In this document: positions 9,570 to 19,176 of the stretch, in pieces
Layout of the letters: each line of letters opens with the position of its first letter
Position numbering within the stretch: the stretch's first letter is position 1
Source: Acidobacteriota bacterium
Lineage (GTDB): Bacteria > Acidobacteriota > Polarisedimenticolia > Gp22-AA2
Assembly (NCBI GenBank): GCA_018606725.1
Contig: JAGYID010000021.1
Coordinates: 1 to 35,943 of the forward strand
DNA length: 35,943 bases
Direction of reading: 5' to 3'
Notes under the pieces: generated by a model
Told to the model about the DNA's origin: nothing
What the model saw: the letters and a program-made list of their open reading frames with translations, nothing else
The model's database searches: none
Made by a program: the position numbers and the translations under genes

Positions 9570-10136
9570 TTAGCTGCCCGTGACCACGATGTAACCGTCG
9601 AGGTAGGGGGGAGGGAGGGGGCAGGTCGCCCCCGTCGTGCCGTCCGGGTCGAGCAGCGTGACCTGATCGCAGTGCCCGGCCGCCATCTCCCCGCCGGCCG
9701 TCCGGGTGGGTGGATGAAAGGTGGTGAAGCACTCGTACAGGGCGTTCGTGTCGTGATCCAGATACGTCCAGAAGATGTGGCAGGTGACGTCCGCGACCTC
9801 GGCCGTGAGTCCCGTGATCGTTTGTCCCGTGGCCGTGAGTCCCGTGGCGGTGATCCTGAAACCTGGCAGAGACTCGTCCCTGAGGACGGTCACGGGGGCG
9901 AAACTGTCGACCATTGCGGATGTCTGCAGCGAGGTTCCCGTCGGACAGTCCAGAGTCGCGGCGACGTGATGGATGTTCCAGGTCCCCTGCAGATCGACCG
10001 CGGTCACCGCGCAGCCTTCGGGAATGATGATCTGCTCCCCGCCGACTCCGCCACCGCAGGCCGCCAGCAGTCCGAGGCAGAGAGCCAGCACGGGGACAGT
10101 GACGGCAGCCAGCGCCTTACGACGAGACAAAGACAT
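9570..10136 (-). CDS. Predicted lipoprotein of unknown function
   Basis: MSLSRRKALAAVTVPVLALCLGLLAACGGG has a lipobox (LAAC). GAGGGAGA SD upstream of the ATG at 10136. Confidence 0.75.
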   Translation of the reverse strand: MSLSRRKALAAVTVPVLALCLGLLAACGGGVGGEQIIIPEGCAVTAVDLQGTWNIHHVAATLDCPTGTSLQTSAMVDSFAPVTVLRDESLPGFRITATGLTATGQTITGLTAEVADVTCHIFWTYLDHDTNALYECFTTFHPPTRTAGGEMAAGHCDQVTLLDPDGTTGATCPLPPPYLDGYIVVTGS

Positions 10137-10159
10137 GCGTATCTCCCTCTTTTTGTTGA

Positions 10160-12367
10160 TCACGGAAAACTCCTGCCGTTGACGACGACCCCGTCGTCTT
10201 CGAATCTCAGCGTGTCCCTGCCCCCGTCGAGGACCAACCCGGCCGGCCGCCGATCTCCCGGTGAGAGGAGCGAAACGTCCGGAGGCAGGCCGGGCTCGCT
10301 TGCTGTCGGGACGAGGAGCGTGATGATGCGGAGGGGGAGACTCGACTCGGCGGTCACGATCATGACGGGCGCCGGCCGGCGCTGCCCGTAGTCGGGAGAC
10401 ACCCAGCCCTGCGCGGGAACCTCGCGGCCCTCGGCGATCTGCGTCGTCAGGGGGACGTTCGCGAAGGAGCGGATCAGCAGCCCGTGTCCCCGGGGCCCGG
10501 TGGCGCGTACCCAGCCGTTCCGCTGCTCCGCCCGCAGCGGGGCGAACTGGAACCGCGTCTCGATGCGGTGCGTGGCCATTCCCTCCAGGTCATCCACGAT
10601 GACGAGGAAGCGGGGCTTCAGGAACAGGAGCCGGCGACGGTGAACGACCGGGTCGGGAAGACGGCGATAGGCCCCGTGTTCGGCATCGGCATAGCTGAGG
10701 GCGTCGTCGGAGGCGAACCGCCGCAGCCGCGCGCGGGGCGCGGCGTGCCAGGCGAACGGGCCGGCGGGTATGGCCTGCCCGACGCCGTCCACCGTCACGG
10801 TGCTGTGCGCCGCCGTGCCGCGGAACATGTCCCGCCACGAGGGGTCGGCCGCGTATCGGAAGGTGCCGGGGTCCACGACGCACGGCTCGCCGAAAGCGGC
10901 GCACTGGACGCTCAGCAGATCGGCGTGCGCGTGGCCTGCGGCGGCAGGGGGCCCCAGCGGCCCGACATCGAAGATGAACTGGTGGTCGCGGGGCTCCCAG
11001 CCGCTCCGCATCACGACATACCCGCCTGCGCCGAACAGCCCATGGGACGACGGTTTCGGGGGGGCCGGCGCGATGGCGCGGAAGGCGGCCTCGCCCGCCC
11101 GGCCGAGGAGCCACTGCGTCTCGGGGGCCAGACCGCCGGCAGCCCTGGCATACTCGGGCCGCCCGAACAGCGCCGCCGCGGTCGAGAAGATGCCGCGCAC
11201 GTCGCTCGGATGCCGGCGGCGCAGTGCCAGGAGCCAGCCGCCGTCGCCGTCTCCCATGCTCGGCATCGTGCCGGCGGGCGTCGCGATCGCCAGCAGGAAG
11301 TCGAGCGCCTTGCGAATCCTCGCCGGCACCGCCTCCGGGATGCGACGGCCGCAACGCGACGCCAGGATCAGGAAATGCAGGTAGATCTCGATCGTGTAGC
11401 GCTGGTAGCAGGTCGACTGCTCGAAGTAGACCCCGTCGTGCAGCACCTGGCGTGCGACCTGCTCCACCAGGATCCGCTCGCCCGTGCTTTTCCAGCGCCC
11501 GGCCTGGGCGAACCCGGGGAACTGGGTGCCCGCGTAGAACAGGCCGAGGGCTTCTCCCGTGAGATGGGTGTTCGGGGACGTGTAGTGCGACAGGTAGCGC
11601 TCGATGTGGGTCGCGTGGCTGCCGATGCCCGCCCGCATCTCCGCGAACAGGACCGGCGTGAGCGCGCGCGAGCCCCGGAACAGGTGCAGGGCCCAGCACC
11701 AGGAGATCAGCCGCAGCGCGACCTCCAGGCTGCTGGCCCAGTTGATCCCCCAGCCCACCGGGTTGGCGGCGATCCATTCCCGGACCGAGGACGCGAACAT
11801 CTCGGCATATCGCTCGTCCCGGCTCAGGCGATAGGCCTGCCCCAGCGTCACCAGCCACTGGTGCCGGTTCAGCTCCCAGATGACCTTGGGGTCGCCCATC
11901 AGTTCCGAGTTCAGGAGATCGATCCGGCTCCAGTGGGCGAAGCGGCTCCGCCGTCCCGAGACCGGGTCAAGATGCCAATCGATCGGGTCGCCGAAAAAGA
12001 GGCCGCGGTAGCCGAGCAGGTCGAACCGCTTGCGACCGATCGACTCGGCCGTCGCCAGCAGCCGGGGGCGCGCCAGCGGCAGCGACCCGTCGAGGAAGCG
12101 CTCTGTCGCGTCGCTCGCGGCGCCGGCGAAGAACCGGCCCGGCGCGTCCTCGTTGAAGCGCTGCTGCGCCCACGCGAGCGCCCAGTCCACCTCGTCCCCC
12201 GGCGGCCTGTGCGCGATCGCGCCCGCCTTGGCCGGAAGGAGCGCGCGCCGCGCGCCGTCCTCGGGGACGATCGCCGCGCCGAGGCGCTCCAGCCACTTCG
12301 CGGCCTCCTGCCGGCCACGACTGGCAAGCTCCTGAAATCCCATCCCCGACAAGCGCTCCAGCCTCAT
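10160..12367 (-). CDS. Heparinase II/III family protein
   Basis: MRLERLSGMGFQELASRGRQEAAKWLERL...SPNTHLTGEALGLFYAG...YFEQSTCYQRYTIEIYLHF...GHAHADLLSVQCAAFGEPCVVDPGTFRYA...FRGTAAHSTVTVDG. Confidence 0.88.
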   Translation of the reverse strand: MRLERLSGMGFQELASRGRQEAAKWLERLGAAIVPEDGARRALLPAKAGAIAHRPPGDEVDWALAWAQQRFNEDAPGRFFAGAASDATERFLDGSLPLARPRLLATAESIGRKRFDLLGYRGLFFGDPIDWHLDPVSGRRSRFAHWSRIDLLNSELMGDPKVIWELNRHQWLVTLGQAYRLSRDERYAEMFASSVREWIAANPVGWGINWASSLEVALRLISWCWALHLFRGSRALTPVLFAEMRAGIGSHATHIERYLSHYTSPNTHLTGEALGLFYAGTQFPGFAQAGRWKSTGERILVEQVARQVLHDGVYFEQSTCYQRYTIEIYLHFLILASRCGRRIPEAVPARIRKALDFLLAIATPAGTMPSMGDGDGGWLLALRRRHPSDVRGIFSTAAALFGRPEYARAAGGLAPETQWLLGRAGEAAFRAIAPAPPKPSSHGLFGAGGYVVMRSGWEPRDHQFIFDVGPLGPPAAAGHAHADLLSVQCAAFGEPCVVDPGTFRYAADPSWRDMFRGTAAHSTVTVDGVGQAIPAGPFAWHAAPRARLRRFASDDALSYADAEHGAYRRLPDPVVHRRRLLFLKPRFLVIVDDLEGMATHRIETRFQFAPLRAEQRNGWVRATGPRGHGLLIRSFANVPLTTQIAEGREVPAQGWVSPDYGQRRPAPVMIVTAESSLPLRIITLLVPTASEPGLPPDVSLLSPGDRRPAGLVLDGGRDTLRFEDDGVVVNGRSFP

Positions 12368-13422
12368 GATGGTTGACCGGCATACACCGCGAGCCAGGAG
12401 CTGCGCACGTTCTCCCAGCGGTACTTCTCCGCCTCCTGCCTGGCGCATCGCGCGATGAGCTGGGCGCGGTTCGGGTTCCCCAGGAGATAGGACGCGGCGT
12501 CGGCCATCGCCTCCGGGTCCTCGCGCGGCACGAGCAGGCCGGTGGTGCGGTGGCGGATGAGGTTGGCCAGGTCGCCGGTCGGGGTGGAGACGACGGGGAG
12601 CCCGGCGGCGAAGGCCTCCAGGACCGACACCGGCTGGTTGTCGACCACCGATGAGTTCAGCAGGATGTCGGCCTCTTCGTACAGTCTTGGCATCTGTCGC
12701 GGATCGACCGCCCCGGCGAAGCGCACCCCTCCCGCCCCGAGTGCTTCGGCCAGGCCCCGGAGGCGCTTCTCCTCGCTTCCCGACCCGGCGACCGTCAGGG
12801 TGGCCTCCGGGTAGCTCTTCTTCAGGCGCGAGAAGGCGCGGATCGTCACATCCACGCGGTAGTGGGGCTCGAGGCCGCGGGCGGACAGAAAGCGCGGCTT
12901 CAGGGGAGGCCGGTCACGGTAGCGGAAGCGCGCCGTGTCCACGATGTTGCGGATGACGCGCGCCCGGTAGCCATGACGCGCGAAGACCTCTTTCAAGTAT
13001 TCCGACGGCACGACGATCTCGTCGACCCGGCGCAGGAAGGGGTGCACCAGCAGACCCCAGCCAGCCAGGTGCGCCTCCGCCTCGCCACTGTGGTAGTGCA
13101 GCACGACCCGCTTCCCGTAATACCGCGAGGCCGCGATGGCCGGCGCCGGGGCGAGGAGGAACGACCAGAACGACGCGGAAAAGATATGAGCGACATCGAC
13201 CTCGCGCAGTTGCGCGAGGGACGGCAGGTAAAGTGACTGGTTGAGCAGGGTGCGGGCGTAAGGCCACCGACGCACCCATGACAGTGCCCGGGGAAATGCC
13301 GGATCGATGGGGATCCGGGTGACCTGGTGCCCCTCCTCCCGCAGGCGGTCCTGGAGCGCCGCCGCCTGGACCTCCTGCCCCCCCGTGGATCCGGGGCCGG
13401 ACGCGATCAGAGCGACGCGCAT
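12364..13422 (-). CDS. Family 4 glycosyltransferase
   Basis: MRVALIASGPGSTGGQEVQAAALQDRLREEGHQVTRIPID...VVPSEYLKEVFARHGY...EADILLNSSVVDNQPVSVLEAFAAGLPVVSTPTGD. ATGA overlap with the heparinase gene. Confidence 0.9.
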   Translation of the reverse strand: MRVALIASGPGSTGGQEVQAAALQDRLREEGHQVTRIPIDPAFPRALSWVRRWPYARTLLNQSLYLPSLAQLREVDVAHIFSASFWSFLLAPAPAIAASRYYGKRVVLHYHSGEAEAHLAGWGLLVHPFLRRVDEIVVPSEYLKEVFARHGYRARVIRNIVDTARFRYRDRPPLKPRFLSARGLEPHYRVDVTIRAFSRLKKSYPEATLTVAGSGSEEKRLRGLAEALGAGGVRFAGAVDPRQMPRLYEEADILLNSSVVDNQPVSVLEAFAAGLPVVSTPTGDLANLIRHRTTGLLVPREDPEAMADAASYLLGNPNRAQLIARCARQEAEKYRWENVRSSWLAVYAGQPS

Positions 13423-15299
13423 GCGACCTCCCTTTGGCGAGCGGGGCGGGCGTCGACGAAGGCGCGGCACCACAGCTCGAATGAGAGGAGCGTCCAGATT
13501 TCCAGGTCGAGCGGACGGCCCGCCTCGTGATTCCGCACCAGAGTTTCGATCGCGGCCGGGTTGAAGATGCCCCGCTCGCGGCTGCGTTTCGTCAGGAGCA
13601 GATCGCGGACGAAGCTGCCGAGCTTCCCGCGGAACCAGCGGCCGAGCGGGATGGCGAAGCCGTGCTTGCGCCTGTCGATGATGTCGTCGGGCAGGATGCC
13701 CCGCATCGCTTCCTTGAAAATCCACTTCGTCGTGCCGCCGCGCAGCAGCATCCCGGGCGGCAGCGTCGCCGCGAACTCGACCAGCCGATGGTCCAGAAGC
13801 GGCTCACGCGCTTCCAGCGAGTGCGCCATGCTCATCCGGTCCACCTTGGTGAGGATGTCCTGGGGCAGATAGGCCTTCATGTCCATGTAGCGCGCCGCCG
13901 ACAGCCAGTGGCCGCCCGCCCGCGCCAGGTATCCCAGCTCCTCGCCCCCGGGGTCGCCATCCCCCATGCGCCCGAGGACCTCGGGCAGGAACAGGCGCTG
14001 CATGTCGTCGCGACGGAAGAGCATCGATTCGTCCAGGTAGCGGTGCGGCCCGTCGAGCGCCATGTTGCGCAGGAAATTCCGTCCCTTCATTCCCGGAGGA
14101 AGGAGCGCAGCCACCGCCCCGGCGATCCGGCGCGCCGACCCGGGCAGCCGGAGGGCGCGCCTGCGCGCCTCGACGGCGTACCTGTCGTAGCCGGCGAACA
14201 GCTCGTCTCCGCCATCGCCGGAAAGCACCACCTTCACGTGCCCTGCCGCCAGCTTCGACACCACGTAGGTGGGGATGGCGGAGGCGTCGCCGAACGGCTC
14301 GTCGAGGTGCCAGGCGATGTCCTCGACGATGTCGATCACCTCGGGCTCGACGACGAGCTCGTGGTGCTCGGTCCCGAACTCCCGGGCGACCCGCCGGGCG
14401 TGCGCGCTCTCGTCGAACGCCTGGTCCTTGAAGCCGATGGTGAAAGTCTTGACAGGGCCGGGCAGGTGGCGCGCCATGCTGGCCACCACCGCGCTCGAGT
14501 CGAGCCCGCCGCTCAGGAAGGCCCCCAGCGGCACGTCGCTCACCAGCCGCAGGCGCACCGACTCGTCCACCAGAGCGCGCAGCTCCTCGGCGAGGTCGCC
14601 GGCGCTCCGGCCGTTGACCGGCTCGAAGCGCGCGTCCCAATAGGGGAGGACCCGCGCCCCGCCTCCGGGCGTGGCGATCAACAGGTGCCCGGCGGGGAGC
14701 TTGTGGACCCCCTGGACGATGCTGTCGGACGCGGGGGTCGTGAGAAACGTGAACAGGTGCGACGCGGCCCGCCAGTTGATCTCCGGCTCGATGTACGGCA
14801 GCTCGAGGAGGGCCTTGAGCTCGGAAGCGAACGCGAGCCGTCCGGCGAACTCGGCGTAGTACAGCGGCTTCACGCCGAGACGGTCGCGGGCCAGGAGGAG
14901 CCGCCGCCGTCGTTCGTCCCACAGGGCGAATGCGAACATGCCGCGCAGGTGATCGACGCACTGATCGCCGTACTCCTCGTACAGGTGGACGATGGTCTCC
15001 GTGTCGGTGAGCGTATAGAACGCATGTCCTCTCGACTTCAGGTCCTGTCGGAGATCCCGGAAGTTGTAGATCTCGCCGTTCAGCACCACCCAGACCGTCC
15101 TGTCCTCGTTGTGGATCGGCTGCCGGCCGGTTTCGAGATCGATGATGCTCAGCCGCCGCATTCCCAATCCGGCGCAGCCGCCCAGGTACAGGCCCTCGTC
15201 GTCCGGCCCGCGGTGGCGCATCACGTTGCACATGCGCCGAAGGAGGTCCGGATCGACCTGCGCGCTGTAGGGATTGAGGATGCCGGCGATGCCGCACAT
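13407..15299 (-). CDS. asnB: Asparagine synthase (glutamine-hydrolysing)-like amidotransferase, second paralog
   Basis: MCGIAGILNPYSAQVDPDLLRRMCNVMRHRGPDDEGLYLGG...NGEIYNFRDLR...FLSGGLDSSAVVA...LSGDGGDELFAGYDRY. Confidence 0.93.
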   Translation of the reverse strand: MCGIAGILNPYSAQVDPDLLRRMCNVMRHRGPDDEGLYLGGCAGLGMRRLSIIDLETGRQPIHNEDRTVWVVLNGEIYNFRDLRQDLKSRGHAFYTLTDTETIVHLYEEYGDQCVDHLRGMFAFALWDERRRRLLLARDRLGVKPLYYAEFAGRLAFASELKALLELPYIEPEINWRAASHLFTFLTTPASDSIVQGVHKLPAGHLLIATPGGGARVLPYWDARFEPVNGRSAGDLAEELRALVDESVRLRLVSDVPLGAFLSGGLDSSAVVASMARHLPGPVKTFTIGFKDQAFDESAHARRVAREFGTEHHELVVEPEVIDIVEDIAWHLDEPFGDASAIPTYVVSKLAAGHVKVVLSGDGGDELFAGYDRYAVEARRRALRLPGSARRIAGAVAALLPPGMKGRNFLRNMALDGPHRYLDESMLFRRDDMQRLFLPEVLGRMGDGDPGGEELGYLARAGGHWLSAARYMDMKAYLPQDILTKVDRMSMAHSLEAREPLLDHRLVEFAATLPPGMLLRGGTTKWIFKEAMRGILPDDIIDRRKHGFAIPLGRWFRGKLGSFVRDLLLTKRSRERGIFNPAAIETLVRNHEAGRPLDLEIWTLLSFELWCRAFVDARPARQREVACASL

Positions 15300-15307
15300 G
15301 GGCGGGA

Positions 15308-16795
15308 TTACCCTCCCTCGGCGCGCATGGCCTGCAGCGCTCCGACCACTCCACCGCCGGCGCCCCGCCGCCAATAGAACCCGGCGAGCACCGCCAGGTA
15401 GATCGACGTGTAGGTCATCCCCGCGGCCACCAGCCCCGCCAGCGGATGGTCGGCCAGCGCCCTCATGACCAACCACGCCGGGGCCGCGGCGGCGGCGGAC
15501 AGGCCGGCCGTCGCCGTGAGGCCGGTCCAGGGAAGCAGGCCGCGCAGGCCCACCTTCAACAGTCGACTCGTGTCGAAGAGCATCAGAGCTTTGGCGAGGA
15601 CCATGCCTGAGAGGGTGACCAGGACGGCACCCATGAGCCCGAACCTCGAGAGGAACCAGGAGATCGATCCCAGGATCAACAGGAGCCTGGCGACATTCAC
15701 CAGGAGCAGGAAGCGCGTTCTGGCGAACACCCGCAGGACGCCGTCGGTCTGCAGCACCGGGAACAGGATCGACAGGCTCCAGACCAGGAATATCGGCACG
15801 CTCGCCGCGTACGCGGGGGTGAACAGGACGACGATCAGGTCGCGCCCCAGCACCAGGAGCAGCGCCGTCAGGGGGAAGAAGATCAGCGCGAGGCGAAGCG
15901 TCGTCTGGTGCCACAGCGCCACGACGGAGGCCCGATCCTCGGCGACGAGCCTCTCGCTCATGCGGACCATCATCACGTTGCCGGCCGGTCCGGCCACGAA
16001 GTCCACGAACGGGATCTGCAGGCAGCCGACGGCGTACAGGGCGAAGGTCGCCGCGTCGAAGCGCGCGGACACCACGTACTGGTGCAGGTTCGCCTGGATC
16101 GTCTCGATCAGGACCGCCGCCCCGAACGGCAGCGCGTACGCGAGCTGCTCCTTGAGCGCTCCGCGGGCCGGGCGCAAGGCGCCCCTGAATTCCCCCACGA
16201 AATAGCCGAGCGTCACCAGCACGCGCAGGGCCGCGAACGCCACCGCGCCGATCAGCACCCACTCGACGCGGCGCATGACCAGCGCGGGGACGATGAACAG
16301 CGCCGCGCGCAGCAGATCCGACAGTCCATACGACGCCGCCGCCCAGGCAAAGCGGCCGTGCGCGATCAGGACGATCTCGAGGCCCGCCGAGACGAGCATC
16401 AGCAGCAGGAACGCGCCGATCCACGGCAGGTACGCCGCCAGGGCGGGGTTGTTCAACCGGGCGGCGATCGCCGGCGCTCCCGCCCACACCAGGCCGCCGG
16501 ATGCCAGGCCCAGGGCCCCGAGGCCGATCGCGGCGTTCGCGACGTAGGCCCCTCGGCGAGCCTGCGCCCGCGGCACGAAGTAGAAGAGGCTCTCGGCCAG
16601 GCCGACCTGCGCGATGTAGTACAGGGTCGCGAAGACCAGGAAGAGCTGCTTGTAGGTGCCGAACGTGGCCTGGTCGAACACCCGCACCAGCGCCACCGGG
16701 ATGAGGAAGGTCACCGCGAAGCCGACGCTGCGGCCGAGCGTCAGCACGAGCTCGGGCCCGAACGGAACGCCGGGTGATTCGGCGGGCCGGCTCAC
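15308..16795 (-). CDS. Polysaccharide flippase/oligosaccharide transporter (Wzx/MATE-like)
   Basis: Multi-TM protein: VSRPAESPGVPFGPELVLTLGRSVGFAVTFLIPVALVRVFDQATFGTYKQLFLVFATLYYIAQVGLAESLFYFVPRA. GTG start in a GTGA overlap with the upstream stop. Confidence 0.85.
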   Translation of the reverse strand: MSRPAESPGVPFGPELVLTLGRSVGFAVTFLIPVALVRVFDQATFGTYKQLFLVFATLYYIAQVGLAESLFYFVPRAQARRGAYVANAAIGLGALGLASGGLVWAGAPAIAARLNNPALAAYLPWIGAFLLLMLVSAGLEIVLIAHGRFAWAAASYGLSDLLRAALFIVPALVMRRVEWVLIGAVAFAALRVLVTLGYFVGEFRGALRPARGALKEQLAYALPFGAAVLIETIQANLHQYVVSARFDAATFALYAVGCLQIPFVDFVAGPAGNVMMVRMSERLVAEDRASVVALWHQTTLRLALIFFPLTALLLVLGRDLIVVLFTPAYAASVPIFLVWSLSILFPVLQTDGVLRVFARTRFLLLVNVARLLLILGSISWFLSRFGLMGAVLVTLSGMVLAKALMLFDTSRLLKVGLRGLLPWTGLTATAGLSAAAAAPAWLVMRALADHPLAGLVAAGMTYTSIYLAVLAGFYWRRGAGGGVVGALQAMRAEGG

Positions 16796-17919
16796 TGTGT
16801 CGTGCCGCTCCAGGCCGCGCGCAGGTGCGGCCTGCCGTCGATCATGGGCCCGTGTTCCTGGCGGCACGGGGACAGGATGTCGAAGACGCCGCCGACCAGG
16901 CAGGCCAGGACCGGCCCGGAGAAGGCGCCGCGCGCGTCGACGCAGGCGCGTTCCCACAGGATCCGGCGCGACAGCGTCAGGAGCGGGAATGTCGGATCAC
17001 GGTGCCCGCAGGCGGTGTAGGCGAAGCGGTAGCCCGCCCCGGCGGTGGCGATCAGGGTGCGGGAGTCGAACCGGCCGTCGGGGTAGGCGAAATGGTCGAC
17101 GTGGGTCTTCAGCCGGGTTTCCAGCATCCGGCGCGATCCGGAGATCTCGTCGCGCAGGTGCTTCTGGCTCTCGCGGGTCAGCAGTGCGTGGGTCCTGCTG
17201 TGGGAACCGATCGTCACCCCGGCGGAGCGCATCTCGTCGATCATCTTCCAGGTGAGCGCCAGACCGCCGTCGGTGCCGGGCGTGCCGAAGCGGGACTCGA
17301 GCTTGGCGATGACGGCCAGAAGGGCCGGCCGGGGGAGAGTTTCGAGGAGCAGTCGCAGCGCCGTGAACGTCGTCCGGCCCGCGCGGCCGATGGTTCGAGG
17401 CTCCGGTGGGCGCAGCCGACAGTCCAGGTACAGGTCGGAGAGCATGTCCGAGGCGGCCGTCGCCCCCGACCGAGCCCGGCCAAGGAGGGCGTACAGCTTG
17501 TCGTGATTCATCGGCTGAGACGTGCCGATCAGTCCGGTCACGACGAAGATCGTCGCGGGGATCCCCTTGCGCTTCAGGATCGAGAAGGCGTTCTCGTACA
17601 CGTCGCCGTAGCCGTCGTCGAAGGTGACGGCGGCGGTCCCGGTCGTGGGGCGCCCTTCCTCCAGGCGCTTCGCCATGTCCTCCAGCGTGACCAGGCGGTA
17701 GTGCGCGCCCAGCCAGTCGAGCTGTTGCTCCAGCATCCGCGCGCTGATCAGCATCGACGGTATGGAGGTCCTGGCGCTGCGGTCGAAGTCCTGGACCACC
17801 CTGTGGTACCCGACGATGAGCGGCATGTCCCTCGCTCTCCGCCCGGAGGCGAGCAGCCCGACGGTGCCGGACTTGTCCAGACCCAGCGCCAGACCCCACT
17901 TCAGTAGATTTCGAAGCAC
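16792..17919 (-). CDS. Polysaccharide deacetylase (NodB-like)
   Basis: LIVGYHRVV...AVTFDDGYGDVYENAFSILKRKGIPATIFVVTGLIG...GVTIGSHSRTHALLTRES...HVDHFAYPDGRFD. Confidence 0.92.
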   Translation of the reverse strand: MLRNLLKWGLALGLDKSGTVGLLASGRRARDMPLIVGYHRVVQDFDRSARTSIPSMLISARMLEQQLDWLGAHYRLVTLEDMAKRLEEGRPTTGTAAVTFDDGYGDVYENAFSILKRKGIPATIFVVTGLIGTSQPMNHDKLYALLGRARSGATAASDMLSDLYLDCRLRPPEPRTIGRAGRTTFTALRLLLETLPRPALLAVIAKLESRFGTPGTDGGLALTWKMIDEMRSAGVTIGSHSRTHALLTRESQKHLRDEISGSRRMLETRLKTHVDHFAYPDGRFDSRTLIATAGAGYRFAYTACGHRDPTFPLLTLSRRILWERACVDARGAFSGPVLACLVGGVFDILSPCRQEHGPMIDGRPHLRAAWSGTTQ

Positions 17920-19127
17920 GTGCCTGTCTCTCCCGGACTGTTCTTCAGGGTGGCGGCGATCCGGTCGGCCAAAGAGCGGGGGAGGGCCCTGCGCGCCAGC
18001 CGCCGGGCGCCGCGGCCGAAGCCGTTCACGCTCCGCTGGAATGCGCCGCGGGCGTGGGGCGGGTAGATCTCCAGCCGTCCGATCTCCCGCTGTTGCCGCG
18101 CCCAGAGGGACTTGTACCGCTCATCGCCGTGCAGAAGGTCGAACTCCGCCGCCTGTTCCTCGACAGCCTTCCGGATGGTCAGGCCCATGACGACGAGGCC
18201 GACGCTGCGCTTGCCGTACGCCGGGTCGAAGCCGGACTGATAGAAGTAGAAGGTGCGACCGTAGCGGAACCCATAGAGCGCCGCGACGGGCACTCCATCC
18301 AGGCGCAGGAGGTACAGGCGCAGCCAGCCGCGCCGAAGGGCCAGCGCGCTGAATTCCTCGTGAAAGGCGAGCGTAGCCGGCGTGTGGAAGGCATCTGATC
18401 CTCCCATCGTCCGTCGTCGCTGCGTGTGCAGATCGATCAGGCGTGCGAGGAACTCGTGCCGTTCCTCCTCGCTCTTTGCCTCGGTGAACTGCAGCTCGGA
18501 CGATCGGGTCAGGTTCCGCAGCCGTCGGTTCAGATTGGCCCGGTGGGCCGGGCCGAGTCCGGCGAGGTACGACGTCCACGTCCGGCCCGAAAGATCGATG
18601 TAGGGACAGACGGCGGTTGCGGCTTCGGACAGACCCCAGCCGCGCCCCTCGATCCGCCCCGCGAGATCGAGGACCAGGGAGGATCCCCTTCTGATCTGGG
18701 CCAGCTCCAGCATCATCGTTCCCCGCGCCAGGTGGTCGGCCAGGGCCGGCAGGGCGTGCTGCTCCTGACCGGCCCGGACGATCAGGTCCAGATAGTCGGA
18801 TCCGACGGTGCCCGTCGCCAGGAACTCCAGGGAGGAGAACGGCGCCAGGCGGCCGTAGTCGGGGGGGCGGAGCGCCAGGGGCGCGATGGCGATCAGCTGT
18901 CCATCCGAAGAACGGACTGCCAGGATCGACAACCGCCGCCGGCCGCCCAGGTGCTTCCACCAGGTGAACATCCACTCCCAGGTCAGGAAGAGAGAGTCGG
19001 ACCGGCTCGTGGAGAGCAGCTCGTCCCACTCGGGGCGCAGCCGCCGGAACCCCTCCGCCTCCGCGATCAGTTCGATCGCGCAGGGGAGGGGCTGGCTGGC
19101 CATCAGGGAAGTGGATGTGGTGGGCAC
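17901..19127 (-). CDS. CelD/FemAB-like GNAT-fold acetyltransferase
   Basis: FRRLRPEWDELLSTSRSDSLFLTWEWMFTWWKHLGGRRRLSILAVR...GVPVAALYGFRYGRTFYFYQSGFDPAYGKRSVGLVVMGLTIRKAVEEQAAEFDLLHGDERYKSLWA. Start uncertain (GTG 19127 or ATG 19103). Confidence 0.8.
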   Translation of the reverse strand: MPTTSTSLMASQPLPCAIELIAEAEGFRRLRPEWDELLSTSRSDSLFLTWEWMFTWWKHLGGRRRLSILAVRSSDGQLIAIAPLALRPPDYGRLAPFSSLEFLATGTVGSDYLDLIVRAGQEQHALPALADHLARGTMMLELAQIRRGSSLVLDLAGRIEGRGWGLSEAATAVCPYIDLSGRTWTSYLAGLGPAHRANLNRRLRNLTRSSELQFTEAKSEEERHEFLARLIDLHTQRRRTMGGSDAFHTPATLAFHEEFSALALRRGWLRLYLLRLDGVPVAALYGFRYGRTFYFYQSGFDPAYGKRSVGLVVMGLTIRKAVEEQAAEFDLLHGDERYKSLWARQQREIGRLEIYPPHARGAFQRSVNGFGRGARRLARRALPRSLADRIAATLKNSPGETGTCFEIY

Positions 19128-19176
19128 GGTGCGAAAAATCCGGGAGCCGATCCGGGTATTCGGCCGGGGCGTGCGT

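Noticed and set aside
10484-12376. 630-aa plus-strand ORF opposite the heparinase gene
   Set aside because: Antisense shadow of a convincing heparinase II/III gene; low-complexity Arg/Pro/Gly translation.
13527-15377. 616-aa plus-strand ORF opposite the second AsnB
   Set aside because: Antisense shadow ORF; no domain motifs.
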